The notes under the pieces were generated by a model. It had not been told where the DNA came from. It made no database searches and worked only from the letters and a program-made list of their open reading frames with translations. A DNA stretch of 64,000 nucleotides, from contig NC_054548.1 in the NCBI RefSeq assembly GCF_017654505.1, positions 34,547,774-34,611,773 on the forward strand, read 5' to 3'. Below, piece after piece: positions 46,176 through 56,720 of the stretch. Positions within the stretch are counted from its first letter, which is position 1; the number at the start of each line of letters is the position of its first letter. The position numbers and the translations under genes are program-made. Source of the stretch: Polyodon spathula (lineage: Eukaryota > Chordata > Actinopteri > Acipenseriformes > Polyodontidae).

Positions 46176-46866
46176 TGTAGCAGGGGAAGATCTGTGCTGA
46201 CTGTGCTGGCGTGTTCACAGCACTGCAGGAAGAGGACGGCAGTCGTCCAACAACCGCCTGTGAGTCATGGCAGTGACACGGGGAGGTGGGAAAGTGGGTG
46301 TGTGGACTTTTCCCCTCTCTGAATGGCTGAGAGGCGAGTCTTGGGAGATTGCTAGCCCTATAAAAAAATGCTCTGCTGTTTCCTCAGGTCTGCCCTTTTA
46401 AACGCGACGACAGTGCGGAAGCGCTGGTCCAGGACCGGGAATCAGCCGGGAGAAAAAAAAGAAAGAGTCTCACAGCGAGAGTGAGAGCGGGGAACCCTTG
46501 GGCAGACCCCGGAGTATTGTAAAAGAGCAGGCTAGTTAGCCGGCAGTGTAGGACAGCAATCCGGGTCGCACGGGTAGCGGCAACTGGGATATAGCTGTCA
46601 CGTGCAGCACCTATTCTTTGTAGTTTTGTTACTGTTTTATTTTCCCTGTTTCTTTGTGCCTTCTGTTTTGCCAGTATTGTGTACCATCGCTTGGTATGCC
46701 CGTGGTTCTGTTTACCATCGTTGGAAATCAGACCACGGACCCACAGCGCCATCTGCGGGAGAAAAGAAAAAAATAGCAAGCCGAAATAAAACTGGGCACC
46801 TGTGCGGTGTTGCCAAATTCACCTGTCTGTCTCCTGTGTCAGTGAATTACCCACCACCCTTCCACA
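46176..46866 (+). mobile_element. Solo LTR, family C, copy 1 (in Tc1 element 3)
   Basis: The 691-bp segment starts TGTAGCAGGGGAAGATCTGT and ends CACCACCCTTCCACA. It is flanked by a perfect 5-bp duplication CATCC (46171-46175 and 46867-46871). Inside are a CCTATAAAAAAATGCTC promoter-like box and an AAATAAAACTGGGCACC polyadenylation-like region. The same LTR is at 56721-57443. No internal region remains, so it is a recombination product. Confidence 0.93.
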
Positions 46867-47290
46867 CATCCCCATAGCATGATGCTGCCACCACCATGCT
46901 TGACTGTAGGGGTGGTGTTGACTGGGAGATGTGCTGTGTTGGGTCTGCACCAAATGTGACGCTTGGTATTTAGACCAAAAAGTTCCAATTTGGTCTCGTC
47001 TGACCGCAACACCTTTTGCCACATTTTTTTCAAGATACTTCAAGATACAAGATTGCTTTGTTGCAAACTCCATGCGGGCTTTGAGATGGCTTATTTTTAG
47101 TAATGGCTTCCTTCTTTCCACTCTGCAATACAGGCTACTTTTGTGAAGTTTTCCGGATATTGTTGACTGACGTACATTTTCTCCCATCTCAACCACTGAA
47201 CTCCAGCTCTTTCAAAGTTGTCATTGGCCTCACAGTGGCATCCCTCACCAGTTTCCTCCTTGCTCGGGACAGCCTAGGCAGTGGCTGGGT
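46867..47290 (-). pseudogene. Tc1 transposase N-terminal/central part (element 3)
   Basis: Minus-strand reading includes SGKLHKSSLYCRVERRKPLL, SHLKARMEFATKQS and, after a frame change, [20 protein letters not shown] (first catalytic Asp). [11 protein letters not shown] is the last block before the LTR insertion at 46866. Stops and a frameshift near 47040 make it inactive. Confidence 0.82.
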
Positions 47291-47309
47291 GGTACAATGC
47301 ATTTTCCAT

Positions 47310-47512
47310 GCATAGTTCAAGTTAGCTGTAACATTTGACAAGTAACTTGAACTGTAACTGTTTAAGAGCTGAAAACAATTAAAAAGGTCTAATTAAGCAC
47401 AGTATCAGTTCAATTAAGGGTCTAGTTAAATAATTGAGCGCTCGGTTGGAATGAAAACCAGCAGACACAGGGGGTCCCCAGGATTGTGTTTGAGAAGCCC
47501 TGCTTTAAAGCA
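47310..47512. repeat. Interspersed repeat within the Tc1 element 3 terminal region
   Basis: Read on the minus strand: GGGCTTCTCAAACACAATCC, then GGTTTTCATTCCAACCGAGC and TTAATTGAACTGATACTGTG. I recall this from abundant fish interspersed repeats. It separates the Tc1 tip (47513-47559) from the transposase region. Confidence 0.55.
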
Positions 47513-47839
47513 ACAAAATGTGAAAACTGAGAGGGTCCGAATACTTTTGCAAGGCACTGTGTATGTGTGTGTATATATATCACTGAGCAGAAGGCCCTTC
47601 ATTTTGCATTGTCAATACATACAAAGTCTTTGCATAAATCATATTCTATTAAACTAATTTAGCAGATTATTTGTAAAAATATGAACACAATGGCTACAAC
47701 AAATCCATTGCTTCAGGTGTATTTAGTTATAAGAAATGAAAAATACTATAATAAAACATTTTTAAAAACTTGTAGTCAAAACATTTATTTTATTACTACA
47801 ACATAATCAGATGGAACAGATTTGGTCCACATATGTACT

Positions 47840-48316
47840 TTTGTCTAAAACTGCAGTTTTGGGGCTTAATTGGCTTAACAAGCCCACAGTCTTGGTGCAG
47901 AGGACCAAGCAAGAGAAAATTTCAAGGGAAAATCACAAGGATTGGGTATTGTATAAGGAATAACTAGTTTGACTGATTAGTCACAGTATAAAAGCTGTGA
48001 GAGAGACAAAGGGAAGTGTTCTGGAGAACTATTAGAGCTGTATCGGAGTGTGCGTGGAAAGAGCCACGCTTACTGGACTGCTGGAAAGTTTAGTTTATTT
48101 TGTGTCTCTCCTATTCTGAGAAGCAGCAGCTGGGAAGATAGCACTTTACTTTTCTGTACTTTTGTTTGTATGTGTTGCCCTTGCCCTGATGCACATGAAA
48201 CAGGAAATACAGCACCTTTGTTTTTACTTTTTTTTCTTGAAAAAAAAATAAAATAAAACAACATTCTTTATTTTGAAACTGTTGCTGAACTCTGTTCATT
48301 TGTCTACTTCCTTACA
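47840..48316 (+). mobile_element. LTR-like sequence, start not defined
   Basis: The order TATA-like AGTATAAAAGCTGTGAGAGA (47985-48004), a leader, then AATAAAATAAAACAACATTC and an ending CTACTTCCTTACA near 48315 is that of an LTR. I could not find its left end or a target duplication. Confidence 0.45.
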
Positions 48317-48349
48317 AGGCCTAAAAAAAAATAACGTGTTTACCGATGA

Positions 48350-48446
48350 TTTAGAGCGATGGCCATCTCATTCAAGCCCTCTCATGTCTGAAACAAGAAT
48401 TTACAGAAATGTTGGCTGCACTAAGAAATGCAACCATGGTGAAAAA
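48350..48446 (+). other. Possible short exon-like reading
   Basis: After an AG at 48348-48349 the plus strand reads SDGHLIQALSCLKQEFTEML and AALRNATMVKNHKEPFF before a stop. The composition is that of a helical protein segment, unlike random sequence nearby. The acceptor lacks a pyrimidine tract, and the only GT nearby (ATG|GTGAAA at about 48438) is a modest donor. No family is recognised. It could be a decayed exon or chance. Confidence 0.25.
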
Positions 48447-49074
48447 TCACAAAGAACCTTTCTTTTGACTACTTTGATGTGTTATAAGCAGGGATCCTAG
48501 TCTTCTGCAATAAAAAATACACCCCCCACCCAGGTCAGATTGTAACATACAAACAGTACTATTGAACAACAGTTTTTACAGGAAGTATTTATTGGTACAC
48601 TTTCAAATTCGAAGGAAGTTACAAGCTCACCAGAGTGCCTTCAATCAGTATATCAACAAACGTACCATTTTACTGTAAACATTACAAATATGTATGTGTA
48701 GTAATAAAAAAAAAAAAAAAAAAATTGTATGTATCTTATTGTAGTTTATCTCGAGTTAGTCTTTGTCACCTGGATGGCTATCGCTTTCTGCATCTTTAAA
48801 CAGCTTGTTGAATAGTAAAAATGTAAGTAAACAGCAGCTGTGTTTCAGCATGAATGTGACCTGAGTGCGTCTCGTTCACTAGAAACAGTTTTACTGAACA
48901 AGTATGTTTGCTAAATTTAAAGCAAAATTGCCTGTGTTGATGATTATATATGATAAATGTATTTATCTGGTTATAAATAACCTAAGAAAGCCTTGCCTGT
49001 TTTTTGCAAATGTAAAACAAAACATTCAGACATCATAGAAAATCTGTGTTTTTCTGTGTTATTCTGCAGCAAAC

Positions 49075-49256
49075 GGGTTCCAAGGATCGCTGGTTATAAG
49101 GATAGTTCATTTGTCTGCAGCCCAGAGATTTTTAGTGACCTGAAGCCTTCACGTGCTCTCTATGGTAACCGACCATTGCTGTGTTGTTCTCCCAAATCAG
49201 CGCCAGTAGAACATCCATCTGCCAGTGAGTTGACAACTCCCATTAAAACACTATAA
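49075..49256 (+). CDS. Possible terminal coding exon of an unidentified plus-strand gene
   Basis: A good acceptor (tttctgtgttattctgcag) precedes an open stretch that reads KRVPRIAGYKDSSFVCSPEI, then FSDLKPSRALYGNRPLLCCS, then PKSAPVEHPSASELTTPIKT and stops at TAA (49254-49256). It is rich in Ser-Pro/Thr-Pro-like positions, as in disordered regulatory tails. An AATAAA follows at 49434-49439, about 180 bases after the stop. The entry phase would need two bases from an upstream exon. I recognise no family. It lies antisense in the long EVA1C intron, so it would belong to a nested gene or a processed fragment. Confidence 0.4.
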
Positions 49257-49439
49257 GCTCTTACTCTTACACAGGGGTGAATTTGAGCAAATTACCATGG
49301 TAACAGATTTGAAAGACTTGAGGAAACCTGAGGAAGACTAGTACTGTAGTGCCTTTCCAGATGTGTGTTAACTTCACTTCCAGTTGTTTATTACCAGCTA
49401 ACTAGTATGGTACAACAGACAAACATTTCTTGGAATAAA

Positions 49440-51108
49440 AATTATAAATACCAAGGGCTGACTTTTAAACAAGTTCTAAAGTTATAGTACCTGTTCTTTG
49501 CTTCACAACATGTCCCAGTAAGCTACAAATGAACACACTTCACCAAGAGCACAAACCCATCAAAGAAGGGCTATTACATGACTAATTTTCTTTGCTTTTA
49601 TCCTTTGCCATTATAATTATTCTATGTGATTCTCTGTGCAGAATGTGGTCTCTCTTTATTTAACACATCTATCTTGAAACTTCTTAAATTAAATATTAGA
49701 ACAGAAATACTGTATTTAGTTTGGAAGTCAAGATAAAAATGAATATTGTTCTTAAAAGACAATCTATCCTTTAAGCTGTGCAAGTTATTGCTTGCAACCA
49801 AGTGGAGAAAATTGTCATGCATGTGCTTCTTAAAAGGCTAGAGAGCACTTTTTCATAGTTAAGTTCTCACAAATTACATCCCAATTGCAAACCTGTACTC
49901 AAATTTGTAAATATTGCACTGAAGCGACACAAAATAAATAGGACTGAATCCTATTTTTTGCGATTTGACAACTAGGGTATTGAGCAATCAGAGAACAGCT
50001 TCAATGCACGTGGTCCAGCAGGGTGAAGCAGTATTCAAAACAATAATACTTGCCGTTGAAAAAAATACCCAGAGTTTTATGACAAAAGGCATCACAATTA
50101 TAAAGATAGACCTAAAAGATAACATATGGCAGGCCATTTCAAAGGAACTGAATAAGCCTGGTGTGTATGATTTATTGATATATATTTTGAAATCCCATCA
50201 GAGAAGACACTCATAATTTCCACATTGACGAATATGTACCAGTCTTGATCATAGTTTTGTCAATGACAATTTTGAACAATTGTACAGATCTCACAGTTTT
50301 CAAACCTGTCGCTACTCACTTCTGGTGTGTATGGTCATGTCGCTGCGAAGGTGTCTCGTCACAATTTTTAAAAATCGCATTGCACCTGGTGTGTGGAGGC
50401 CTTTAATGCTGCAAGCATCCACTAAGTTAGACTGGACAGTAGGAAGCTCCGATTTGAGTAGACAAATGAGACATACAGACAAATATCTGCTGTAGTTAAT
50501 ATGAATATGATGTATGCTATTTTACAAGCCTGAAATTTATAAAAAGGACAGTGTATTCAGGTGAATGAACAGAACATTATTGGTCATTTATTTGAATTAG
50601 CATTGTGAAAATCACCTTTAGAACCTTGTACAGTACCAATATGTTCTGTATTGTTTACCATGCGCCGCTCTGATGCAACCAACTTTACAGCACTCACCAC
50701 TTTGCTGAAGTTTGCATACGTTGCTATTGGTTTGAGACTTGCAGTCTTACACATTGCATTATTTCAAGAAACTGTTGCATTGATTCCACATTTCTGTATA
50801 AGGCTCTATACTGTTTAAAAATGTATTGAGTATGGAATCAACTAATAAGTGTATAACCTGTAGTTCTTCAAAATGGCCAGCAAGTCAATATGTTGCTAGG
50901 GTGGATGTGACAAACAATCAGCATTTCCTTGGACACATAACCAATGAAATGCATATCCCTGTATGGTATGTTTGAGCAATGCATTTTTATTTTAAATGTA
51001 GATAACAGCAGAAGTGTTTACCAGTCTGAACAAGTGCCAATAGCTGTTTGTGCTCTCCAGCAAAGGTGTAATGGTCTATTTTATGCCTTCCAATTCTGTT
51101 GATTTATA
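49440..51108. other. EVA1C: EVA1C intron sequence, nothing recognised
   Basis: AT-rich. An ORF at 49965-50216 (83 codons) has protein-like composition but no motif and no splice context. Confidence 0.35.
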
Positions 51109-51419
51109 GTCTATGTGGCAGGCTGGCGAGAATATAGAGGCCCAGAGACAGACTGCAGTTCAAAAAAATAACTATTTTATTATAAATAAACACAAAAATG
51201 AAAGTGCACAAAGGCAAAAATAACAGTATTTAAACACAAATAACAAAAGGCCAAGCAAAACTTACAAAATAAAGGTTTCCAGGCTGGGCAATGCCTTCAC
51301 TGGATTCAAAAGTTACAAACAAAAACCACCAACCTGCCTCCAGAGCTCCCTCCTCTCAAATGAGAAGTAGAGGCCTCCTTTTATGTCAGGTGGCTGGGTG
51401 CTGATTGATCGTTCCAATT

Positions 51420-51943
51420 ATGTCCCTTGGGTGGGCTGTTTTGGTGGGCGGTGGTGGGCGGGGTTGATGTCTGAGCCCCCAAGCCTTCTTTGGTTGAGGT
51501 ACTCTAAGGTAATACGTCAATGACGGCCCGGCTCCCTCTGGTGGCGGAGGCGGGCGTACGGCGGCCCGGCTCCCTCTAGTGGTGGGGGAGGCGATTCGGC
51601 GCGACGGCAGCGGACCCTCGGGAGGCGACGGCGGCAGCAGTCTCACGCAGTGCGGAGCAGCAAGCAACTCAAGGCGAAGTCCAAAGCAGAGGGTCCGCTG
51701 GCTCAGTAGCAAGGCGCAGTAGTGGCATCCGTGGGTGGTGGGGGAGCCCAGGAATCCTTGGGCGGTAGCAAGGCAGGCATCGTTGGTGGCCGTAAGGAAC
51801 CCTGGGTTCGGAGCGGCGGCCCTCCTCCCTGGGCCCTGCTGGGCGGCGGCTCCACTCCTCTCGAGCTGCTTGCTCTTCCTCCCGGGAGCGCTGGGGCGGC
51901 GGCTCCCCTCCTGTGCAGCTGTCTGTCTTCTTTCCATAATCAA
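51420..51943 (-). pseudogene. GC-rich interior of the family B element
   Basis: One long minus-strand reading (about 185 codons, 51386-51943) is rich in Pro, Ala, Ser and Arg. It ends in LTR-derived sequence. Short motifs such as GGAATCCTTGGGCGGTAGC and AGTGCGGAGCAGCAAGCAAC are shared with 17.7 kb and 42.4 kb. No zinc knuckle, RT or integrase is present. It is probably a decayed gag-like remnant. Confidence 0.45.
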
Positions 51944-51982
51944 AAAAAATTGGTCACCAAAAATTCCCCCAAAATATATTTT

Positions 51983-52046
51983 TTATATTATATATATAGG
52001 ATATATATATATATATAGATAGATATATATATATATATATATACAC
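51983..52046. repeat. (TA)n-rich tract
   Basis: Interrupted TATA repeats inside the family B element interior. Confidence 0.9.
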
Positions 52047-52085
52047 ATACACACACATACTGCTCTGAGCCTCTAGGTGGCGCTA

Positions 52086-52102
52086 TCCCACTTCTGACAC
52101 CA
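52086..52102 (-). other. Primer-binding site matching a tRNA-Leu 3' end
   Basis: Plus-strand TCCCACTTCTGACACCA is identical to what I recall as a tRNA-Leu 3' end including CCA. It sits two bases from the LTR start at 52105. This fixes the element's orientation to the minus strand. Confidence 0.8.
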
Positions 52103-52454
52103 AATGTGGCAGGCTGGCGAGTGGATAGAGGCCCAGAGACAGACTGCAGTTCAAAAAAATAACTATTTTATTATAAATAAACACAAAAATGAAAGTGCAC
52201 AAGGGCAAAAATAACAGTATTTAAACACAAATAACAAAAGGCCAAGCAAAACTTACAAAATAATAAGGTTTCCAGGCTGGGCAATGCCTTCACTGGATTC
52301 AAATGTTGCAAACAAAACCCACGAACCTGCTTCCTCAGCTCTCTCCTCTCAAATGAGAAGTAGAGGCCTCCTTTTATGTCAGGTGGCTGGGCGCTGATTG
52401 ATCGTTAATTAAGTTAATCATTTAATCAACTAATCAACCCCAGCCACCTGAACA

Positions 52455-52479
52455 TATATATATATATATAGTATATATA

Positions 52480-52521
<42 letters not shown>
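52455..52521. repeat. (TA)n-rich tract
   Basis: Interrupted TATA repeats truncating the second family B LTR. Confidence 0.92.
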
Positions 52522-52523
<2 letters not shown>

Positions 52524-52871
52524 ATATATATAGACTTGCATTATTTTTTTTATTGCTCTGTTACTAGTGAGTCAAATACTAAGTTTCATTCATTGTGTTG
52601 AAAACTGACACACAAAAAAATGGTGGTGTGTGAAAATAGACAGTATGCTATGAAAATATTTTGCCACAAGTTCTGTAAAATCAAATTAAGATCAAGCTGT
52701 TTGTGTAGATAATAAATGTAGAAATTGTGAAGAGGATGTTCCTGGCAAGGGAATGACAATTTGGTTTTTGTCGGCTGCCTCCTCGAATTACATTGAAATG
52801 CAACTAAATCCTGTATCAGTACTACAGTGTTGATTTTGATTATTTATTACTGTGATGATTATTTGATTACA

Positions 52872-53095
52872 CTATGTAACACAATTTTTGTTCCTGGGTA
52901 GTAAGTGTTATTTCCTAATTGCTTATGCCTCAAAAGTATAGAAAATGGCTATTATTCCCCACAAAATTTGCTTTTGTGACCAGGACAGTGATATTTCAAA
53001 ATATCACTATTTCCAATGGGAAACCAGGCAAATGTGTGTCTTTTCGTCCACATAAAGTCAGAAAAAAACAACATATGGCGAATGCCAAGTTTAAG
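52872..53095. repeat. Second copy of the 1.3-kb interspersed repeat, inverted
   Basis: It is the reverse complement of 1283-1510 with few differences, including CAGTGATATTTCAAAATATC and GGCAAATGTGTGTCTTTTCG. The palindromic part seen at 1155-1227 is not present beyond 53095. Confidence 0.85.
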
Positions 53096-53490
53096 TAAAC
53101 ATATAATTTATTTATTCCTTTTTTTTCTTTTCAAACTGTTCACCTTGAAGACGAGAGCTCGAGTTTAGGCCAAATAGGCTACAGAGAAAATGTCGCAGGC
53201 TTTAGCCAATCAATGCAAAGTAGTCATTGTGATGCAATGTTTGGGTGGGAGATTCCTCACACAACAAATAATTTTAAAGGTGCATTTGATTGACAGCTTG
53301 TGAGGCAGTTGTCACAGATCTGTGAAGTCCCAGATGTTTCCATATTCCAACTTTATTTAAAATGTGCAGTTTTTTAAGCAAACTTGAAGGCTAATTAGTA
53401 TGTTTTTTTTGTTTTTTTCAAAGAACATAAGAACATAAGGAAGTTTACAAATGAGAGGAGGCCATTTGGCCCATCTTGCTCGTTTGGTTG

Positions 53491-55233
53491 TTAGTAGCTT
53501 ATTGATCCCAGAATCTCATCAAGCAGCTTCTTGAAGGATGCCAGGGTGTCAGCTTCAACAACATTACTAGGGAGTTGATTCCAGACCCTCACGATTCTCT
53601 GTGTAAAAAAGCGCCTCCTGTTTTTTGTTCTGAATACCCCTTTGTCTAATCTCCATTTGTGACCCCTGGTCCTTGTTTCTTTTTTCAGGTCAAAAAAGTC
53701 CCATGGGTTGACACTGTCAATACCTTTTAGAATTTTGAATGCTTGAATTAGGTCACAGCGTAGTCTTCTTTGTTCAAGACTGAACAGATTCAATTCTTTT
53801 AGCCTGTCTGCATATGACATGCCTTTTAAACCCGGAATAGTTCTGGTCGCTCTTCTTTGCACTCTTTCTAGAGCAGCGATATCTTTTTTTATAGCGAGGT
53901 GACCAGAACTGAACACAATATTCAAGATGAGGTCTTACTAATGCATTGTACAGTTTTAACATTACTTCCCTTGATTTAAATTCAACACTTTTCATAATGT
54001 ATCCGAGCATCTTGTTGGCCTTTTTTATAGCTTCCCCACATTGTCTAGATGAAGACATTTTTGAGTCAACAAAAACTTCTACGTCTTTTTCATAGATTCC
54101 TTCTCCAATTTCAGTCTTCCATATGATATTTATAATGCACATTTTTATTTCCTGTGTGCAGTACCTTACACTTTTCTCTATTAAATGTCATTTGCCATGT
54201 GTCTGCCCAGTTCTGAATCTTGTCTAGATCATTTTGAATGACCTTTGCTGCTGCAACAGTGTTTGCCACTCCTATTTTTGTGTCATGTGCAAATTTAACA
54301 AGTTTGCTTACTATACTAGAATTTAAATCATTAATGTAGATTAGGAATAGCAGAGAACCTAATAATGATCCCTGTGGTACTCCACTGGTTACCACACTCC
54401 ATTCTGAAGTTTTTCCTCTAATCGGTACTTTCTGTTTTCTACATGTTAACCACTCCCTAATCTACGTACATGTGTTTCTTTGAATCCCTACTGCGTTCAG
54501 TTTGATAATTAATCTTTTACGCAGGGCTTTGTCAAAAGCTTTCTGGAACTCTAAATAAACCATGTCATATACTTTTCAATTATCCATTATCGATGTTGCA
54601 TCCTCAAAAAAATCAAGCAGGTTAGTTAGACACGATCTCCCTTTCCTAAAACCATGTTGACTGTCTCCCAGGACACCGTTACCATATAGGCAATTTTCCA
54701 TTTTGGATCTTATTATAGTTTCCATAAGTTTGCATATAATAGAAGTCAGGCTTACTGGTCTGTAGTTACCTGGTTCAGTTTTGTTTCCCTTTTTGTGGAT
54801 CGGTATTACATTTGCAATTTTCCAGTCTGTCGGTACAACCCCTGTGTCAAGAGACTGTTGCATGATCTTGGTTAGTGGTTTGTAAATAACTTCTTTCATT
54901 TCTTTGAGTACTATTGGGAGGATCTCATCCGGCCCAGGGGATTTGTTTATTTTAAGAGCACCTAGTCCCTTTAACACTTCTGCCTCGGTTATGCTAAAGT
55001 TATTTAAAACTGGATAGGAACAGGTTGACTTGTGGGGCATTTTGTCCAAATCCTCCTTTGTAAAAACCTTTGGAAAGTAATAATTTAATATATTTGCTAT
55101 TTTTTTTTTCTTCATCTATGATTTTGCCATTTGTATCTCTTAGACATTTAACCTCCTCTTTGAATGTTCTCTTGCTGTTGTAATATTGGTAAAACATTTT
55201 GGAATTGGTTTTAGCCCCCTTAGCAATGTTCAT
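53491..55233 (-). pseudogene. LINE reverse transcriptase and C-terminal domain
   Basis: RT blocks on the minus strand: PGPDEILPIVLKEMKEVIYK, VPTDWKIANVIPIHKKGNKT, NYRPVSLTSIICKLMETIIR, QHGFRKGRSCLTNLLDFFED and SGVPQGSLLGSLLFLIYIND. The catalytic box reads KFAHDTKIG, where the 1.8-kb copy has FADD, so one catalytic Asp is His. The C-terminal part (53491-53925) holds [20 protein letters not shown] and KKETRTRGHKWRLDKGVFRT, ending LGSISY. Frames break near 54580-54400 and near 53900-54140. Confidence 0.9.
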
Positions 55234-55359
55234 TTCTATTTCTCTCTTGGCCTTTCTAACTTCCTTTTTGACTTGCGTTTGCAGTTCCGTGTACTCTTTC
55301 TGTGTACTTTCTTTTTGGTCCCTTTTTAACGCTCTGTAAAGTGCCTTTTTTCACTGAAT

Positions 55360-56180
55360 ATTTTTTTAAATTGATCTATTAAACCATTTTGGCAATTTAG
55401 TTTTACATTTAGATTTGTCTACTTTAGGGATGTAATTGTTTTGCGCCTCTAGTACTACATTTTTGAAGAACAGCCATCCTTTTTCTGTGGATGTTTTCTC
55501 TATTTTACTCCAATCTACTTCTGTTAGTCTCTGTTTCATACCTTCATAGTTTGCTTTTCTAAAATTGTAAACCTTAGCTTTAATCATTACTTTTGGGGTT
55601 TTAAAAAGCATTTCAAATGAGACCATGTTGTGGTCCGAGTTTGCTAGTGGTTCTCTGACCTCTGTTTTAGTTATTCTGTCTTCGTTATTTGAAAAGACTA
55701 AATCAAGGCATGCCTCCCCTCTAGTCGGTGCCTTGACAAATTGTGTTAGGAAGCAGTCATTTGTCATTTCCACCATTTCAATTTCATCCGTCGTGCTCCC
55801 CACCGGGTTTTCCCATTTTATATGGGGGAAGTTGAAATCCCCCCATTAGTATGGCTTCTCCTTTGCTACACGCATTTCTAATGTCATTGTATAACAGATT
55901 ATTTTGCTCACCATCTGAATCTGGCGGTCTATAGCATGCTCCTATTATTATGCCCTTTGAATTTTTGTCTGTTATTCTGACCCATATTTATTCGGCTTTA
56001 TTTTCTTTGTCCAGGTTTAACACCTGGGCTTCAAGACTGTTTCTTATGTATAGCGCTAACCCTCCTCTTCTTCTGTCCTGCCTGTCTTTCCTATACAGTG
56101 TATACCCACAAATATTATATTCGTCCCCATCACTCTCAGACAACCAAGTTTCTGCAACACCTGTCAGAAATCCATCAGTC
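55360..56180 (-). pseudogene. LINE apurinic/apyrimidinic-type endonuclease domain
   Basis: Minus-strand frames give ETWLSESDGDEYNICGYTLY, then RRGGLALYIRNSLEAQV, IIIGACYRPPDSDGEQNNLL and a degraded GDFNFPHIKWENP (a frameshift near 55840). The ORF continues MVEMTNDCFLTQFVKAPTRG, LDLVFSNNED and the catalytic LANSDHNMVSFEM (SDHN). This nicks genomic DNA for target-primed reverse transcription. One stop and one frameshift are seen. It joins the RT region through ILNYYF-type sequence at about 55100. Confidence 0.87.
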
Positions 56181-56195
56181 TGCGTGCCAAATCAG

Positions 56196-56715
56196 TCTGT
56201 TTTTATTGTGCTTCCTCCAGTTTCACCTGATGAAAATGCAGCCAAAACAAAGCGAATGAGACAAGCTAGGGTAATGGAACAATTATTAAACACATTTTAT
56301 ACTGTGGTGTATTTTTTTTTTAATCTGTGCTCTTTAGTTGCTTTTGTGCATTTTTATTTGCAGGTTAACTGTGTCGTTAGGGCCTTATCGAGCACTATAT
56401 TCTACAATTTTGAATACTGACTTTGGGTACCGTTAATTCTGGAAACTTGTTTTTAATAATTTGCTAAATTGCATTGCCTTTTACATTGTATGCATTTCTG
56501 TGCATGTCAACATTTTGATTTAATTTTGCTGTTGAGTCGTTAACAGGGAATTTTACATTCTGCTACAATATGTAGCAGATTTAAAATGATGTACCGTCCA
56601 CATGTTGTCTCTTTTGGCAAGTGATATTTTCAGAATCACATCGTTCTGAATTAAAATACTTCTTCTGTTAAAAATATAGTACTGTACCAACAAAACCAAC
56701 TGTACATCTAAAAGG
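56196..56715. other. EVA1C: EVA1C intron sequence, nothing recognised
   Basis: AT-rich stretch between the LINE and the solo LTR. The ORF 55950-56420 is antisense to the LINE in its first half and meaningless beyond. Confidence 0.4.
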
Positions 56716-56720
56716 AAGCC

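Larger units (their letters stand above)
45712..47559 (-). mobile_element. Tc1/mariner element 3, interrupted by a solo LTR
   Basis: The right end on the minus strand is CAGTGCCTTGCAAAAGTATT, terminating at 47559. The left end near 45712 retains GCATAAGTATTCAGACCC but not the tip. Transposase sequence on the minus strand runs 47290 to 46867 and then resumes at 46170 to 45730. The gap is exactly a solo LTR with a CATCC duplication. A separate repeat-like stretch (about 47310-47512) also interrupts the right terminal region. Confidence 0.88.
51114..52455 (-). mobile_element. LTR element, family B, short non-autonomous copy
   Basis: Two family B LTRs, both starting TGTGGCAGGCTGGCGAG (51114 and 52105), lie in the same orientation with about 690 bp of interior. 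Immediately inside the upstream LTR (minus orientation) is a perfect primer-binding site at 52086-52102. The interior has GC-rich sequence resembling that at 17.7 kb and 42.4 kb and no pol. The first LTR is cut short near 51413, and the second runs into a (TA)n tract at 52455, so the right target duplication is not visible. Confidence 0.8.
53422..56195 (-). mobile_element. LINE (CR1/L2-type), long copy with endonuclease and RT
   Basis: The 3' end is at 53422 (minus-strand tail CTTATGTTCTTATG) and sequence continues for 2.77 kb to the endonuclease near 56195, where it is 5'-truncated. On the minus strand the order is endonuclease, RT, C-terminal domain. It is the same family as the copies at 1.8 kb and 20.5 kb and lies in the long EVA1C intron, on the same strand as EVA1C. 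Confidence 0.93.

Noticed and set aside
49965..50216. 83-codon ORF with protein-like composition near the candidate terminal exon
   Set aside because: No motif, no suitable splice sites and no continuity with the 49075-49256 reading.
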